Assembly: GCA_014841595.1 (NCBI GenBank)
Contig: JACYUE010000001.1
Location: forward strand, 1,662,996 to 1,726,995
Length of the DNA stretch: 64,000 nucleotides
From: Oxalobacteraceae sp. CFBP 8761
GTDB lineage: Bacteria > Pseudomonadota > Gammaproteobacteria > Burkholderiales > Burkholderiaceae_D
Reading direction: 5' to 3'
The stretch's first letter is position 1. Each line of letters starts with the position of its first letter. Below are positions 51,501 through 58,758 of the stretch, piece by piece. The translations under genes were made by a program, and so were the position numbers. The notes under the pieces are model-generated. The model saw only the letters and a list, made by a program, of their open reading frames with translations. It was not told the origin of the DNA and did no database searches.

Positions 51501-53343
51501 AGCTCGAACCGGCGCCGCCCTTGACGCGGATGGTCGGCTGGGCGTGCGGCAGGATGGCGCCGTCGGCCAGGCCAATGAAGCCCAGGTGGTTGGTCACCGT
51601 GGCCAGGTCCAGCTCGGGCGCTGCCTTCGCGGCGACCGGGCTTGGGGCGGTCAGCACGGCGGCCGAGGCCAGCACGGCGCGCAGACGGGCAGCCCGGGCC
51701 TTGATCGCTTCCAGCACGTCGGGATTGCAGCCGCTCAGCGCGAAGTCGGCGCGCGCCAGTTCGCCGTCCTTGAGGTCGACGAAGCGGCTGCCGGCGTCGC
51801 CCGCATTCCGGTTCGACAGCACGGCCAGCTGGCCGGCCACCATCGTGCTCAGGTCGACTTTCGCCACGTGGGTGCGCGGGGCAACGTCGGCGAAGCTGTA
51901 GCGGCCATCGGCATCGGTCTGCGAGAAGCTGCCGTCTTCCAGGTAGATGCGCACGTCGGGGATGCCAGGCTCGCCCGGGTCGCGCTGGCCATTGACATTG
52001 CAGTCGGCGAACACGTCGCCCAGGATGAAGCCCTTGCTGCTGAAGATGCCGGCTTCGACCTTGACCTTGGCCGCGGCCACCGACGAGACCAGCGCCAGCG
52101 GGGCGCCGCTGGTAGCCTGGGCGCGATTGATGCCGTCGCCCTGCAGCGCGCCGCCGCCAATGCGCACGCGGTAGCGCAGTACGCGGTTCGATCTGGCGGC
52201 CAGCGTATCGAGGGGAATGCGCAGCGTCGGGCCGCGGTTCTCGAACCGGTCGGTTACGAGCGCGCCATCGATGCGCAGCGTGCCTGGCACGAAACTGAAA
52301 CCGGCCGGCAGGCGGTCTTCGACCATCACGTCCACCAGCGCCTGCTCGGCGGTGTTATGCACGCGCACCGTGTAATCGAGCACGTCGCCCACTTCGACGA
52401 TGGCGCGCGACGCATTCTTTTCGACGTACAGCACGCCCGGGATCGGGTCGAGCGGCACGTCGATCGTGACCACGCCCGAGGTTTCGCTGACGATGAATTC
52501 ACCGCCGAACGAACCGTACAGGTTGGTGGTGCGGCCAGGCGGCAGTTCGCCGATGTCGCGCTTCGACGGGAAGCCGTAGTTCGACGGCGGGGTCACCTGC
52601 AGACGGTACAGGCTCGGTGCCACCAGCGGAAACTGATACATGCCGCCGCCATCGGTGATGACGGTGCTGGGTGCCGGCGTGACGCCATCCACGCCGAATA
52701 CGCGGGCCGGTGCACCTGGCGCGCCGCCGTTGCCCGCGCCGCTGATGTCGATCAGGGTCACGGTTGCGCCCGGCAGCGGCAGGTTGCTGCGGCTGTCGTA
52801 GACGATGCCGATCGGGTCGACCAGGATCGCGGTCTGGATCATGCCGCTGCCGCAGCCTTCGACGCTGGCCAGCAGGGTGTCGTTCTTCATGACTTCGATG
52901 ATGCCGTCGGCAGCGTCGTCCTCATGGTCTTCGTCGTCGCGGTAGCTCGCGGCGACGGCGCTGAAGCGGTATTCGCCCGTGTCGGCGCCGGTTTCGCGCG
53001 CCGGGAAGGCTTGCCGGTCGCCCGTCAGCGTGGAAGTCAGCGTCACGCTGACCTGTTCGGCAACATTTTTGTCGATGTTGCACTCGGCAGCATCGACCTG
53101 AAGAAACAGGTTGCCATTGAGTTCGGCTGCGCGCGCCACGCGGCTGTAGGCGGCCGACGTGAAATAGGTGATCGCGTCGGGGCGCGTTGCGCGCACGGTG
53201 TTCGATTCGATGGTGATGCTGTTGCCGGCCGCGCCGACGAAGGTCGCGCTGGCACGGTTGTTGATGGCGGCGCCCGCGTCGCAGGCCAACCACAGGACAA
53301 GGCTCATGCAGAGAAATACGAGGTGTCGGAGGAGGGTGGTCAT
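48520..53343 (-). CDS. Giant surface protein: DUF11/SdrD-like/Ig repeats plus outer-membrane barrel
   Basis: 1607 residues. A signal peptide (about 1-25) is followed by the operon-typical AINNRASATF and IESNTV start. Regions: a Cna-B-like segment near 170-250 (LPLPGATVTLIDI), DUF11 at about 305-425 (VLYVEKNASRAIVEVGDVLD), an SdrD-B-like unit at about 437-535 (GDVFADCNVNGQRDPGEPGI), and Ig-like units at about 600-785. About 800 residues of alternating strands follow, beginning near YVMFGDFVPPGVTPARNLG, and look like a beta-barrel. The C-terminus ends in LLSGDLLK, not in an aromatic residue. It is likely an outer-membrane protein displaying or secreting a passenger. No known full-length family is recognised. 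Confidence 0.72.
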   Translation of the reverse strand: MTTLLRHLVFLCMSLVLWLACDAGAAINNRASATFVGAAGNSITIESNTVRATRPDAITYFTSAAYSRVARAAELNGNLFLQVDAAECNIDKNVAEQVSVTLTSTLTGDRQAFPARETGADTGEYRFSAVAASYRDDEDHEDDAADGIIEVMKNDTLLASVEGCGSGMIQTAILVDPIGIVYDSRSNLPLPGATVTLIDISGAGNGGAPGAPARVFGVDGVTPAPSTVITDGGGMYQFPLVAPSLYRLQVTPPSNYGFPSKRDIGELPPGRTTNLYGSFGGEFIVSETSGVVTIDVPLDPIPGVLYVEKNASRAIVEVGDVLDYTVRVHNTAEQALVDVMVEDRLPAGFSFVPGTLRIDGALVTDRFENRGPTLRIPLDTLAARSNRVLRYRVRIGGGALQGDGINRAQATSGAPLALVSSVAAAKVKVEAGIFSSKGFILGDVFADCNVNGQRDPGEPGIPDVRIYLEDGSFSQTDADGRYSFADVAPRTHVAKVDLSTMVAGQLAVLSNRNAGDAGSRFVDLKDGELARADFALSGCNPDVLEAIKARAARLRAVLASAAVLTAPSPVAAKAAPELDLATVTNHLGFIGLADGAILPHAQPTIRVKGGAGSSFTLLVDGVAVDDSHIGKQDTVAAQALELRDYVGVTLKPGHNLIEVRETDSFGNPRGSSVVDVVVPGTLARLSVAPLAESAPADGRSLAMVAVRLEDANGVLIAERTPVTLEASAGQWDQPDLDPREPGHQVFVEGGSAEFALRSAPDAGEARLQATSGLLRAKNTLRFLPALRPMVAAGVVEGAFSLNRSRGNTATPLRDFDGFEDRLRHVAGGETVNAGARAAMFAKGQIGADTLLTMSYDSDKDTEPKMFRDINPFAFYPTYGDDARRGFEAQSAGRLYVKAERNRSYVMFGDFVPPGVTPARNLGAYNRNLTGLRQHAELDGLTVDSFLSYDSTRQMVEEFAANGTSGPFLTGGGLMVINSERIEIIVRDRDQTGVILSRRALVRYVDYDIDPLSGRILLRAPVPSLDENLNPVSLRLAYEVDQNGARFLVGGVAAQYQIGSHVEFGASAVEDRNPAAPTRLVSVNASVKPDEKTVVIVEAAQMEKAGLSGRAARFDANRTDGKLESHLFLGRADANFDNPSANLPKGRTEGGANVRYRFTERTSVGLEGLHTADLTTDATRNGVQLFAGYAFDNGLQAEVGMRHAREEGGAGVIVAQPDLTSVRAKLGMQIPGLPQAGVFVEGEQDIHDNGRRMVALGGDYRFAGGSRVYGRHELISSLGSTYALNQGQQRHATVFGVDTDYMHDGRVFSEYRAGGTSPAGTVTGERQAEAALGLRNLWTLGDGVRANTSFERVKVLSGANNNEAIALTGAIEVSRHPTWTGNARLELRHGADSDGLLSTLGLAYKIDDSWTFLGKNTLAATRSNASKTMRVTELLQSGVAYRALQSIGVNGLAKYEYKLERDDGLADLKRAVHAVSVGANWQLRLDTTVSARYAAKMAMDQSSGLSNRTVSHLVAGRVTHEINADWDIGATAQMLMDRDTRGRQYAAGIEAGYQLQRNMWVSAGYNLLGFKERDLAGADATAKGVYFRVRMKFDENTLQGLLSGDLLK

Positions 53344-53372
53344 GGCGCGCGCGGGAGTCTGGGAATTCGAAG

Positions 53373-53396
53373 GCAGCGCCGCCGGAGCGGCGCTGC
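53373..53396 (-). promoter_or_regulatory. Strong intercistronic hairpin between DUF11 genes
   Basis: A perfect 10-bp GC stem closes a 4-nt loop; on the minus-strand RNA the loop is UCCG, a UNCG-type stable tetraloop. No T run follows, so it is not a classical terminator. It lies between the 436-residue gene and the giant gene, and may block 3' decay or attenuate read-through. Confidence 0.55.
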
Positions 53397-53427
53397 GTTG
53401 GGGTAGCGATGGATTACGTTGCTGTGC

Positions 53428-54738
53428 TTAGTCGATCTTCACGCCGAAGGCCATCGTGTTCGACTGGCCCGGGGCCAGGTTGCCGACACTGGCCGAGACG
53501 CTGCCAACGAGGCCGGCGGCCGGCGCCAGGATCGAGCCCAGCAGCGTGTTGGCCGGAGCGCCGGCATGGTAGGTCGTGTTGGCCGGGATCGTGTCGGTCA
53601 TGACCATGGCGTTGATGGTGGTCACACCCTTGTTGGTACCGACGATCTGGTAGCGGATGCAGGCACCCGGTACGGCGCCGGCCGTGATCGGTGCGTTGCT
53701 GAATGCGGTATCGGCGGTGCCGTCGCAGTTGGCGTCCAGCGCCTGGGTCTTGACCAGCTCGACGAGCGAATCGGCAGCGGCAACGGTGACGGCTTCATGG
53801 ATGCGGTCGGCCACGCCGGTGGTGCCCGAAATCGCGCGGAAGTACAGGTCGGTCGTACCTGGCGCGGTGCCGGCCGGCGGCGTCACTTCGGCCGTCACGC
53901 GCACGTTGGCGCCGGCGGCGACGGTGGCGTTGGTGATGACCGCGCCGTTCGCGTCCTTGAAGACGACGGTCCAGCCCGTTGGCAGGACTTGCGTGCCGAA
54001 CGTGCCATCAGTGCTCGCCTGCAGATTGAAGGTGTCGGGGCTGCCACCGGTGTTGTTCAGGAACAGGACGAACGAGGTCATCGTGCCGGCCGTCGTCGTC
54101 TTGGTTTCTACGGCAGCAGCTTCGACGCCAGGCCCGGCACCCGGTGCGCCGGCGCCGGCCGAGTTGGCAGTGATGTCGATCACGGCGCCGGCCGAGACGG
54201 TGGTGGTGTCGATGCTGGCGGCGGTGACCGCGCCGTTGAAGCCGCTGGTGGCGCGGACGGTCAGCGCATTGGTGGTGCCGTTGGCGGCGCCGGCCGGCAG
54301 GGAAGCGACGGCCACGAAGCGGAAGGTGGCGCCGGCAGCCAGCGGGCCGGTGCTGGTGATCGGAGTCGCATTGTCGGCCACGCCGTCACCGTTGGCGTCC
54401 GCATAGAACACGACGCCGGTCATGTTCAGCGTGCCAGTGTTGGTTTGCGACAGGGCGAAGGTATCGCTGCCATTACCGGTGTTGGTCACGCTGTGGGCGT
54501 AGGTGACCGAGGTGCCGGCGCCGGCGTTCTTGGCGGTACCGGCCGGCATGGTCAGGCTGGCGACCTGCTGCACGGTCGTGATCACGGTGTTCGACTGGAC
54601 CGTCTTGGTGCCGGTGGAATCGTTATAGGTGGCGGTGGCCTGGTTGGTGATCTGGGTACCGGCCGCAGTGGCGGCGTAGGCGCCGTTGGCGGTTGCCAGC
54701 AGCGCTGCTGCGGCGACGAGCTTGAGATGGGTTTTCAT
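53428..54738 (-). CDS. Exported DUF11 repeat protein
   Basis: 436 residues with a clear signal peptide (MKTHLKLVAAAALLATANGAYA). The mature part begins with TQITNQATATYNDSTGTKTV then SNTV, the same opening motif as the giant protein. Ala/Thr/Gly/Val-rich Ig-like repeats follow, with VTYAHSVTNTGNGSDTFAL, MTSFVLFLNNTGGSPDTFNL and RYQIVGTNKGVTTINAMVM as the core DUF11 strands. It contains only two Cys (DANCDGTAD, PGACIRYQ). ACAAGGAAGC precedes the ATG. It is probably abundant at the surface, given its good ribosome-binding site and the strong hairpin after it. The function is not established. Confidence 0.75.
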   Translation of the reverse strand: MKTHLKLVAAAALLATANGAYAATAAGTQITNQATATYNDSTGTKTVQSNTVITTVQQVASLTMPAGTAKNAGAGTSVTYAHSVTNTGNGSDTFALSQTNTGTLNMTGVVFYADANGDGVADNATPITSTGPLAAGATFRFVAVASLPAGAANGTTNALTVRATSGFNGAVTAASIDTTTVSAGAVIDITANSAGAGAPGAGPGVEAAAVETKTTTAGTMTSFVLFLNNTGGSPDTFNLQASTDGTFGTQVLPTGWTVVFKDANGAVITNATVAAGANVRVTAEVTPPAGTAPGTTDLYFRAISGTTGVADRIHEAVTVAAADSLVELVKTQALDANCDGTADTAFSNAPITAGAVPGACIRYQIVGTNKGVTTINAMVMTDTIPANTTYHAGAPANTLLGSILAPAAGLVGSVSASVGNLAPGQSNTMAFGVKID

Positions 54739-54866
54739 GGCTGCTTCCTTGTAATGGGACTTGCGTGAGTCAGAATCGAACAGGGTGATCGGGTGTTATG
54801 TTAATAAAAAGGCAACTATTGGCGCAGTGTTGCAGAGCGACGCCGAAACGTCAGGAAATCAAATGG

Positions 54867-55418
54867 TCAGGAGCGTGCGAGCCTGGACGACGGCGGGACA
54901 CCGACACGCATGCGCGATGTCACGGTGGCGGCCTTGCCGGGCGCGAGATCGCCCAGTTCCCAGCGCAGGAAGCGGTATTGCTCGGGTGGTACCGGTTCGA
55001 TTGTCCGGCGACCGTTGCGATTGACTTCACGGGTCAGGGGCAGGGGACTGAACTGTTTGCCGTCGAGACTGGCCTGGACCGCTTTCGGGGCAGCGCTGCC
55101 GTCGAGGTAGACCATCGCGCCTTCCGGTACCGGCAGCGTTGCCGCCACTGCCTTTGCGATCGACTTGCCGTGGTTCTGGTAGGTCACCTGGTATTCGATG
55201 GTGTCGCCAGGGTTCGCTTCGGTAGCAGGCACCAGCTTTTCGCCGCCCTTGTCCTGGGTCACGACCTGGAACGCTTGCAGGCGGACATCGACCGCCTGCG
55301 CATCGGCAGCGAACACCTTCGTGCCGGCCAGGACCGTGATCCAGAACAGCAGGATCATCACGATGCGCATCAGCAGGGGATTCGTTGCAGTCAAACGGTA
55401 TTGGTTGGAAGTGGTCAT
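54867..55418 (-). CDS. Small exported DUF11-like protein
   Basis: 183 residues. A hydrophobic segment (about residues 15-36, LLMRIVMILLFWITVLAGTK) serves as signal, ending KVFA. A single DUF11-type Ig fold follows, with ANPGDTIEYQVTYQNHGKSI, KAVAATLPVPEGAMVYLDGS and LGDLAPGKAATVTSRMRVGV. No other domain is present. It is the first gene of the surface operon (129 bp before the next) and has a weak ribosome-binding site. It may be a chaperone or pilotin-like partner of the larger DUF11 proteins; that is a guess. Confidence 0.65.
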   Translation of the reverse strand: MTTSNQYRLTATNPLLMRIVMILLFWITVLAGTKVFAADAQAVDVRLQAFQVVTQDKGGEKLVPATEANPGDTIEYQVTYQNHGKSIAKAVAATLPVPEGAMVYLDGSAAPKAVQASLDGKQFSPLPLTREVNRNGRRTIEPVPPEQYRFLRWELGDLAPGKAATVTSRMRVGVPPSSRLARS

Positions 55419-55736
55419 GGTTTCGTTTTTACTGGATTGTTGATGTGAGGAATTTTATCGTCTTTGCTGAATTTCTCAAGAAAAATATTTCGTTTTGACT
55501 GGTTTGGTTGCGCCGAAGGAACATGTTGAACATGATTTTTGTCCCCGTGCTGGTGCGAAAAATGGGGAGCGCTAACCTGAAATAGCTTTTGCCGTTGTTT
55601 TGAGGCAACAAAATTCAGGCCGAATCAATACTCTGACTTTGCTGGATTTACTGTTTGTGCGAAATGACGCATGATGGAGACATGCACCCGTTGCGTCGTC
55701 GCCCGCAGCGTCTTATCCACCTATCTCACTGAATTT
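55419..55736. promoter_or_regulatory. AT-rich divergent promoter region, surface operon and MCP
   Basis: About 320 bp without a gene, much lower in GC than its flanks. It has several A/T tracts and a TTGCC-N10-GGCAA dyad (55589-55608). A weak sigma-28-like arrangement, TAACCTGA then GCCGTTGT (55573-55598, spacer 10), faces the MCP gene. Confidence 0.4.
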
Positions 55737-57434
55737 ATGGAAACGATCTATCTGGAATCGCCTGATGCGCTGCAAGACCTGCGTGCGATCTATTCGGCGC
55801 TCGACGGCGCCCAGGCCATCGTCGAATTCGATTTGAATGGCAACATCCTGCGCGCCAACGACAACTTCCTGAGCGTGACGGGCTATACGGACGCCGAGCT
55901 GGCGGGGCGTCATCACTCGATGTTCTGCGAGCGCGAGCTGATCGATTCGCCGGCCTATGCCCGTTTCTGGCAAGACCTGGGCGCCGGCAAGGCGGACCGC
56001 GCCGAATACAAGCGCATCGCCAAGGGCGGGCGCGAATTCTGGATCAATGCATCCTACAATCCGGTCAAGGACAGCTCGGGGCGCGTCGCCAAGATCATCA
56101 AGTTCGCCACCGACATCACGGCCGAGAAAATCCGCGCTGCTGAAACCACCGGCCTCGTGTCGGCAATCGGCCGCGCGCAGGCCGTGGTCGAATTCGACAT
56201 GAGCGGGGTCCTGCTCGATGCCAATGCCAACTTCCTCGACCTGCTCGACTACGCGCTGGAGGACGTGCGCGGCGAACACCACCGCGTGTTCTGTGACGAC
56301 GAATACGCGTCGAGCGCGGCCTATCGCCGCTTCTGGGGCAAGCTCAATCGCGGCGAATTCGACGCCGGCCGCTACAAGCGCCACGGCAACAACGGCAAGA
56401 CCGTGTGGATCCAGGCGACCTACAACCCGATCTTCGACGCCAACGGCAAGCCGGTCAAAGTCGTCAAATTTGCCACCGACATCACCGCGCAGGTGCTGCT
56501 CGAAGAAGCTGCCGTCCAGCGCGCCGAAGACGAGCGCCGCAAGGTCGGTCTGCTGCTCGAACAGGTGGCGCGCGCCTCGGCCGGCGACCTGACCGGCACG
56601 ATCGATACCAGTGGCACCGAGCCGCTAGACGAACTGGGGCGCGGCGTGATGAAGATGATCGGCGACCTGCGCAGCGTGATCGGCGATGCCGTCTCGGCCG
56701 CCGGCAAGCTCAATGTGTCGTCGCGCACGATCGCCGAGCGCTCCAACACGGTGGCTGCCAGCGCCCAGGCACTGGGCGCGACGGTCGAACAGATGAACGC
56801 GTCGGTCGACGGCTTGACCGCCTCGATCAACACGATCGCCCGCAGCACGCAGGAAGCCAACAGCCTGGCCCAGTCGACCCGTGACGAAGCCGAGATCGGC
56901 GCCAAGGCGATTGCCCGCTCGATCGAAGCGATGGCGATGATCAACCAGTCGTCCGAAGACATTGGCGAGATCGTCAAGGTCATCGGCGAGATCGCCGGCC
57001 AGACCAATATGCTCGCCTTCAATGCGGCCATCGAAGCAGCGCGCGCCGGTGAGCACGGCCTGGGCTTTTCGGTCGTGGCCGACGAAGTGCGCAAGCTGGC
57101 CGAGCGTTCGTCGCAGGCGACCAAGGAAATCTCGAAGCTGATCAACGAATCGGTGCGCCGCGTGGCGCAGGGCAGCGAAATCTCGCGCCAGGCCAGCGAA
57201 GCGTTCGACCGCATCACCAGCGGCGTCGGCAAGACCTCGCTGGCGATTGCCGAGATCTCCGACAGCGCCAGCGAGCAGTCGCTCACGGCCAAGGAAGTCT
57301 CGGCCGCGATCCTCTACATCGCCCAGGAGACCGAGCGGTCGGCCGGTTCGTGCGACAGCATCGCCCGTTCGACCGAGGGCCTGAACGAGCACGCCACTCA
57401 CCTGAACAACACTGTCGCCCGCTTCGTGGTCTGA
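55737..57434 (+). CDS. Soluble double-PAS methyl-accepting chemotaxis protein
   Basis: 565 residues from ATG 55737; an upstream ATG at 55671 extends it by 22 residues without similarity. There is no transmembrane helix, so the receptor is cytoplasmic. Two PAS domains follow each other (about 10-125 and 130-250), each with [20 protein letters not shown] or [24 protein letters not shown] cores and KFATDITA ends. The signalling tip has [20 protein letters not shown], then [15 protein letters not shown]. It ends in FVV, with no CheR-tethering pentapeptide. It is likely an energy or redox sensor of the Aer/BdlA kind. CheR starts 17 bp downstream. Confidence 0.93.
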   Translation: METIYLESPDALQDLRAIYSALDGAQAIVEFDLNGNILRANDNFLSVTGYTDAELAGRHHSMFCERELIDSPAYARFWQDLGAGKADRAEYKRIAKGGREFWINASYNPVKDSSGRVAKIIKFATDITAEKIRAAETTGLVSAIGRAQAVVEFDMSGVLLDANANFLDLLDYALEDVRGEHHRVFCDDEYASSAAYRRFWGKLNRGEFDAGRYKRHGNNGKTVWIQATYNPIFDANGKPVKVVKFATDITAQVLLEEAAVQRAEDERRKVGLLLEQVARASAGDLTGTIDTSGTEPLDELGRGVMKMIGDLRSVIGDAVSAAGKLNVSSRTIAERSNTVAASAQALGATVEQMNASVDGLTASINTIARSTQEANSLAQSTRDEAEIGAKAIARSIEAMAMINQSSEDIGEIVKVIGEIAGQTNMLAFNAAIEAARAGEHGLGFSVVADEVRKLAERSSQATKEISKLINESVRRVAQGSEISRQASEAFDRITSGVGKTSLAIAEISDSASEQSLTAKEVSAAILYIAQETERSAGSCDSIARSTEGLNEHATHLNNTVARFVV

Positions 57435-57451
57435 AGCACGAGGAAACGGCC

Positions 57452-58270
57452 ATGGAACTGCGCGACGACCATCTCTCCGCCCTGATCGCCCTGGTGCGCC
57501 AGCACACGGGCATCGCGATGAACGAGCACAAGCGCGTCCTGCTGCAGGGGCGCCTGCTGCCGCGCCTGCGCGCGCTGGGCATCGCCTCGTGGGCCGGCTA
57601 TATCGAGCGCCTGGCCAGCGATCGCACCGAGGTCACTTCGTTCATCGACTCGGTGACCACCAACGACACGGTGTTCTTCCGCACGCCTGCTGTCTGGGCC
57701 TGGCTGTCGGAGACGTTCCTGCCGGCGTTCGCGGCGCAGAACTTCGCCGCGCCGCTGCGCATCTGGTCGGCCGCTGCAGCCACCGGTGAAGAAGCCTATT
57801 CGCTGGCCATGAGCTGCCTCGAATACCAGGCGCATGCACCCGGCCTGCGCTTCGAGATCCTGGGCACCGACATCTCGCATGCGGCGCTGGCCACGGCGCG
57901 CGCCGGCGCCTACCGCGGCCGCAGCGTGGAACGCTTCGAGGCCGATCGCCCGGCCCTGTTTCGCAAGTACCTGGTCGCGCATGGCGATGGCGTGAAAGTC
58001 GATCCGGCAGTCGCGCAGCACGTGCGCTTCGACCAGCACAATCTGCTGGGCCGCCCGCCACAGGGCGCCGCGTTCGACCTCGTCATGCTGCGCAATGTGC
58101 TGATCTATTTCGACGCCGAGCACCAGCAGCAGGTGCTGGCCGGCGCCCGGGCCGCGATGCGGCCCGACGCCCGCCTGGTCCTGGGTGAACAGGAATCCAT
58201 CACCCGCCTGCAGACCGCGTTCGCGTTCGAGCAGGCCCATGTTTATCGTATTGGCGGAGAACCATCATGA
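57452..58270 (+). CDS. cheR: Chemotaxis protein methyltransferase CheR
   Basis: 272 residues from ATG 57452 (ACGAGGAAACGG upstream). An N-terminal helical domain has LIALVRQHTGIAMNEHKRVL. The SAM-binding domain has RIWSAAAATGEEAYSLAMSC, LGTDISHAALATARAGAY and DLVMLRNVLIYFD. It methylates glutamates of MCPs. Its stop overlaps the cheD start (ATGA), and the MCP gene lies 17 bp upstream, so the MCP, CheR and CheD form one coupled adaptation unit. Confidence 0.94.
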   Translation: MELRDDHLSALIALVRQHTGIAMNEHKRVLLQGRLLPRLRALGIASWAGYIERLASDRTEVTSFIDSVTTNDTVFFRTPAVWAWLSETFLPAFAAQNFAAPLRIWSAAAATGEEAYSLAMSCLEYQAHAPGLRFEILGTDISHAALATARAGAYRGRSVERFEADRPALFRKYLVAHGDGVKVDPAVAQHVRFDQHNLLGRPPQGAAFDLVMLRNVLIYFDAEHQQQVLAGARAAMRPDARLVLGEQESITRLQTAFAFEQAHVYRIGGEPS

Positions 58271-58758
58271 GTATGCAAAGCCTGAGCCACATGTCGCATG
58301 TCTTGTCCGGCCAGATGCAGATCGGCCACGGCCACCAGGTTCTGACCGCGCTGCTCGGCTCCTGCGTCGGGATCGGCATGATCTGGCGCAAGCAGGGCCG
58401 CTGCGGCCTGGCGCACTGCTTCCTGCCCGATGGCGTGGAAGCCGGGGAGGGCTCGGCCCGTTACGTCAGCGCGGCCGTGCCGCGTCTGCTGGCAATGATG
58501 GGCGTGCGGCGCGAGCAGTACGACGAAGTCGACGTCGTCATCGCCGGCGGTGCGCGCATGCTGAACCTGCGCCCGGTGGGCGGCGCGGTCGGCACGCGCA
58601 ATATCGAAGCGGCCCGCTCGCAACTGTCGCTGCGCGGTCTGCAGGTGCGTTTCCAGGACGTGGGCGGCTCGCAGGGCCGGCGCCTGTCGATCGATTGCGA
58701 TCAACAGACGTTCAGCGTGGTGCGCATCGCGCGCGAACAGGAGGCGCTGGCGGCATGA
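58267..58758 (+). CDS. cheD: Chemoreceptor glutamine deamidase CheD
   Basis: 163 residues. The catalytic triad can be placed: Thr27, Cys33 in ALLGSCVGIGM and His50 in CGLAHCFLP, with the same spacing as in Thermotoga CheD. Gly-rich AGGARMLNL follows. CheD deamidates Gln to Glu in receptors and can bind CheY-phosphate phosphatases. The gene overlaps cheR upstream and the CheW-like gene downstream by 4 bp each (ATGA), a tightly coupled arrangement. Confidence 0.93.
   Translation: MSMQSLSHMSHVLSGQMQIGHGHQVLTALLGSCVGIGMIWRKQGRCGLAHCFLPDGVEAGEGSARYVSAAVPRLLAMMGVRREQYDEVDVVIAGGARMLNLRPVGGAVGTRNIEAARSQLSLRGLQVRFQDVGGSQGRRLSIDCDQQTFSVVRIAREQEALAA

Noticed and set aside
48550..53406. 1618-codon open frame on the plus strand opposite the giant surface gene
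   Set aside because: It is a shadow of the GC-rich coding strand: His/Gln/Arg/Ala-rich composition, no signal or domain, and start and stop do not fit an operon.
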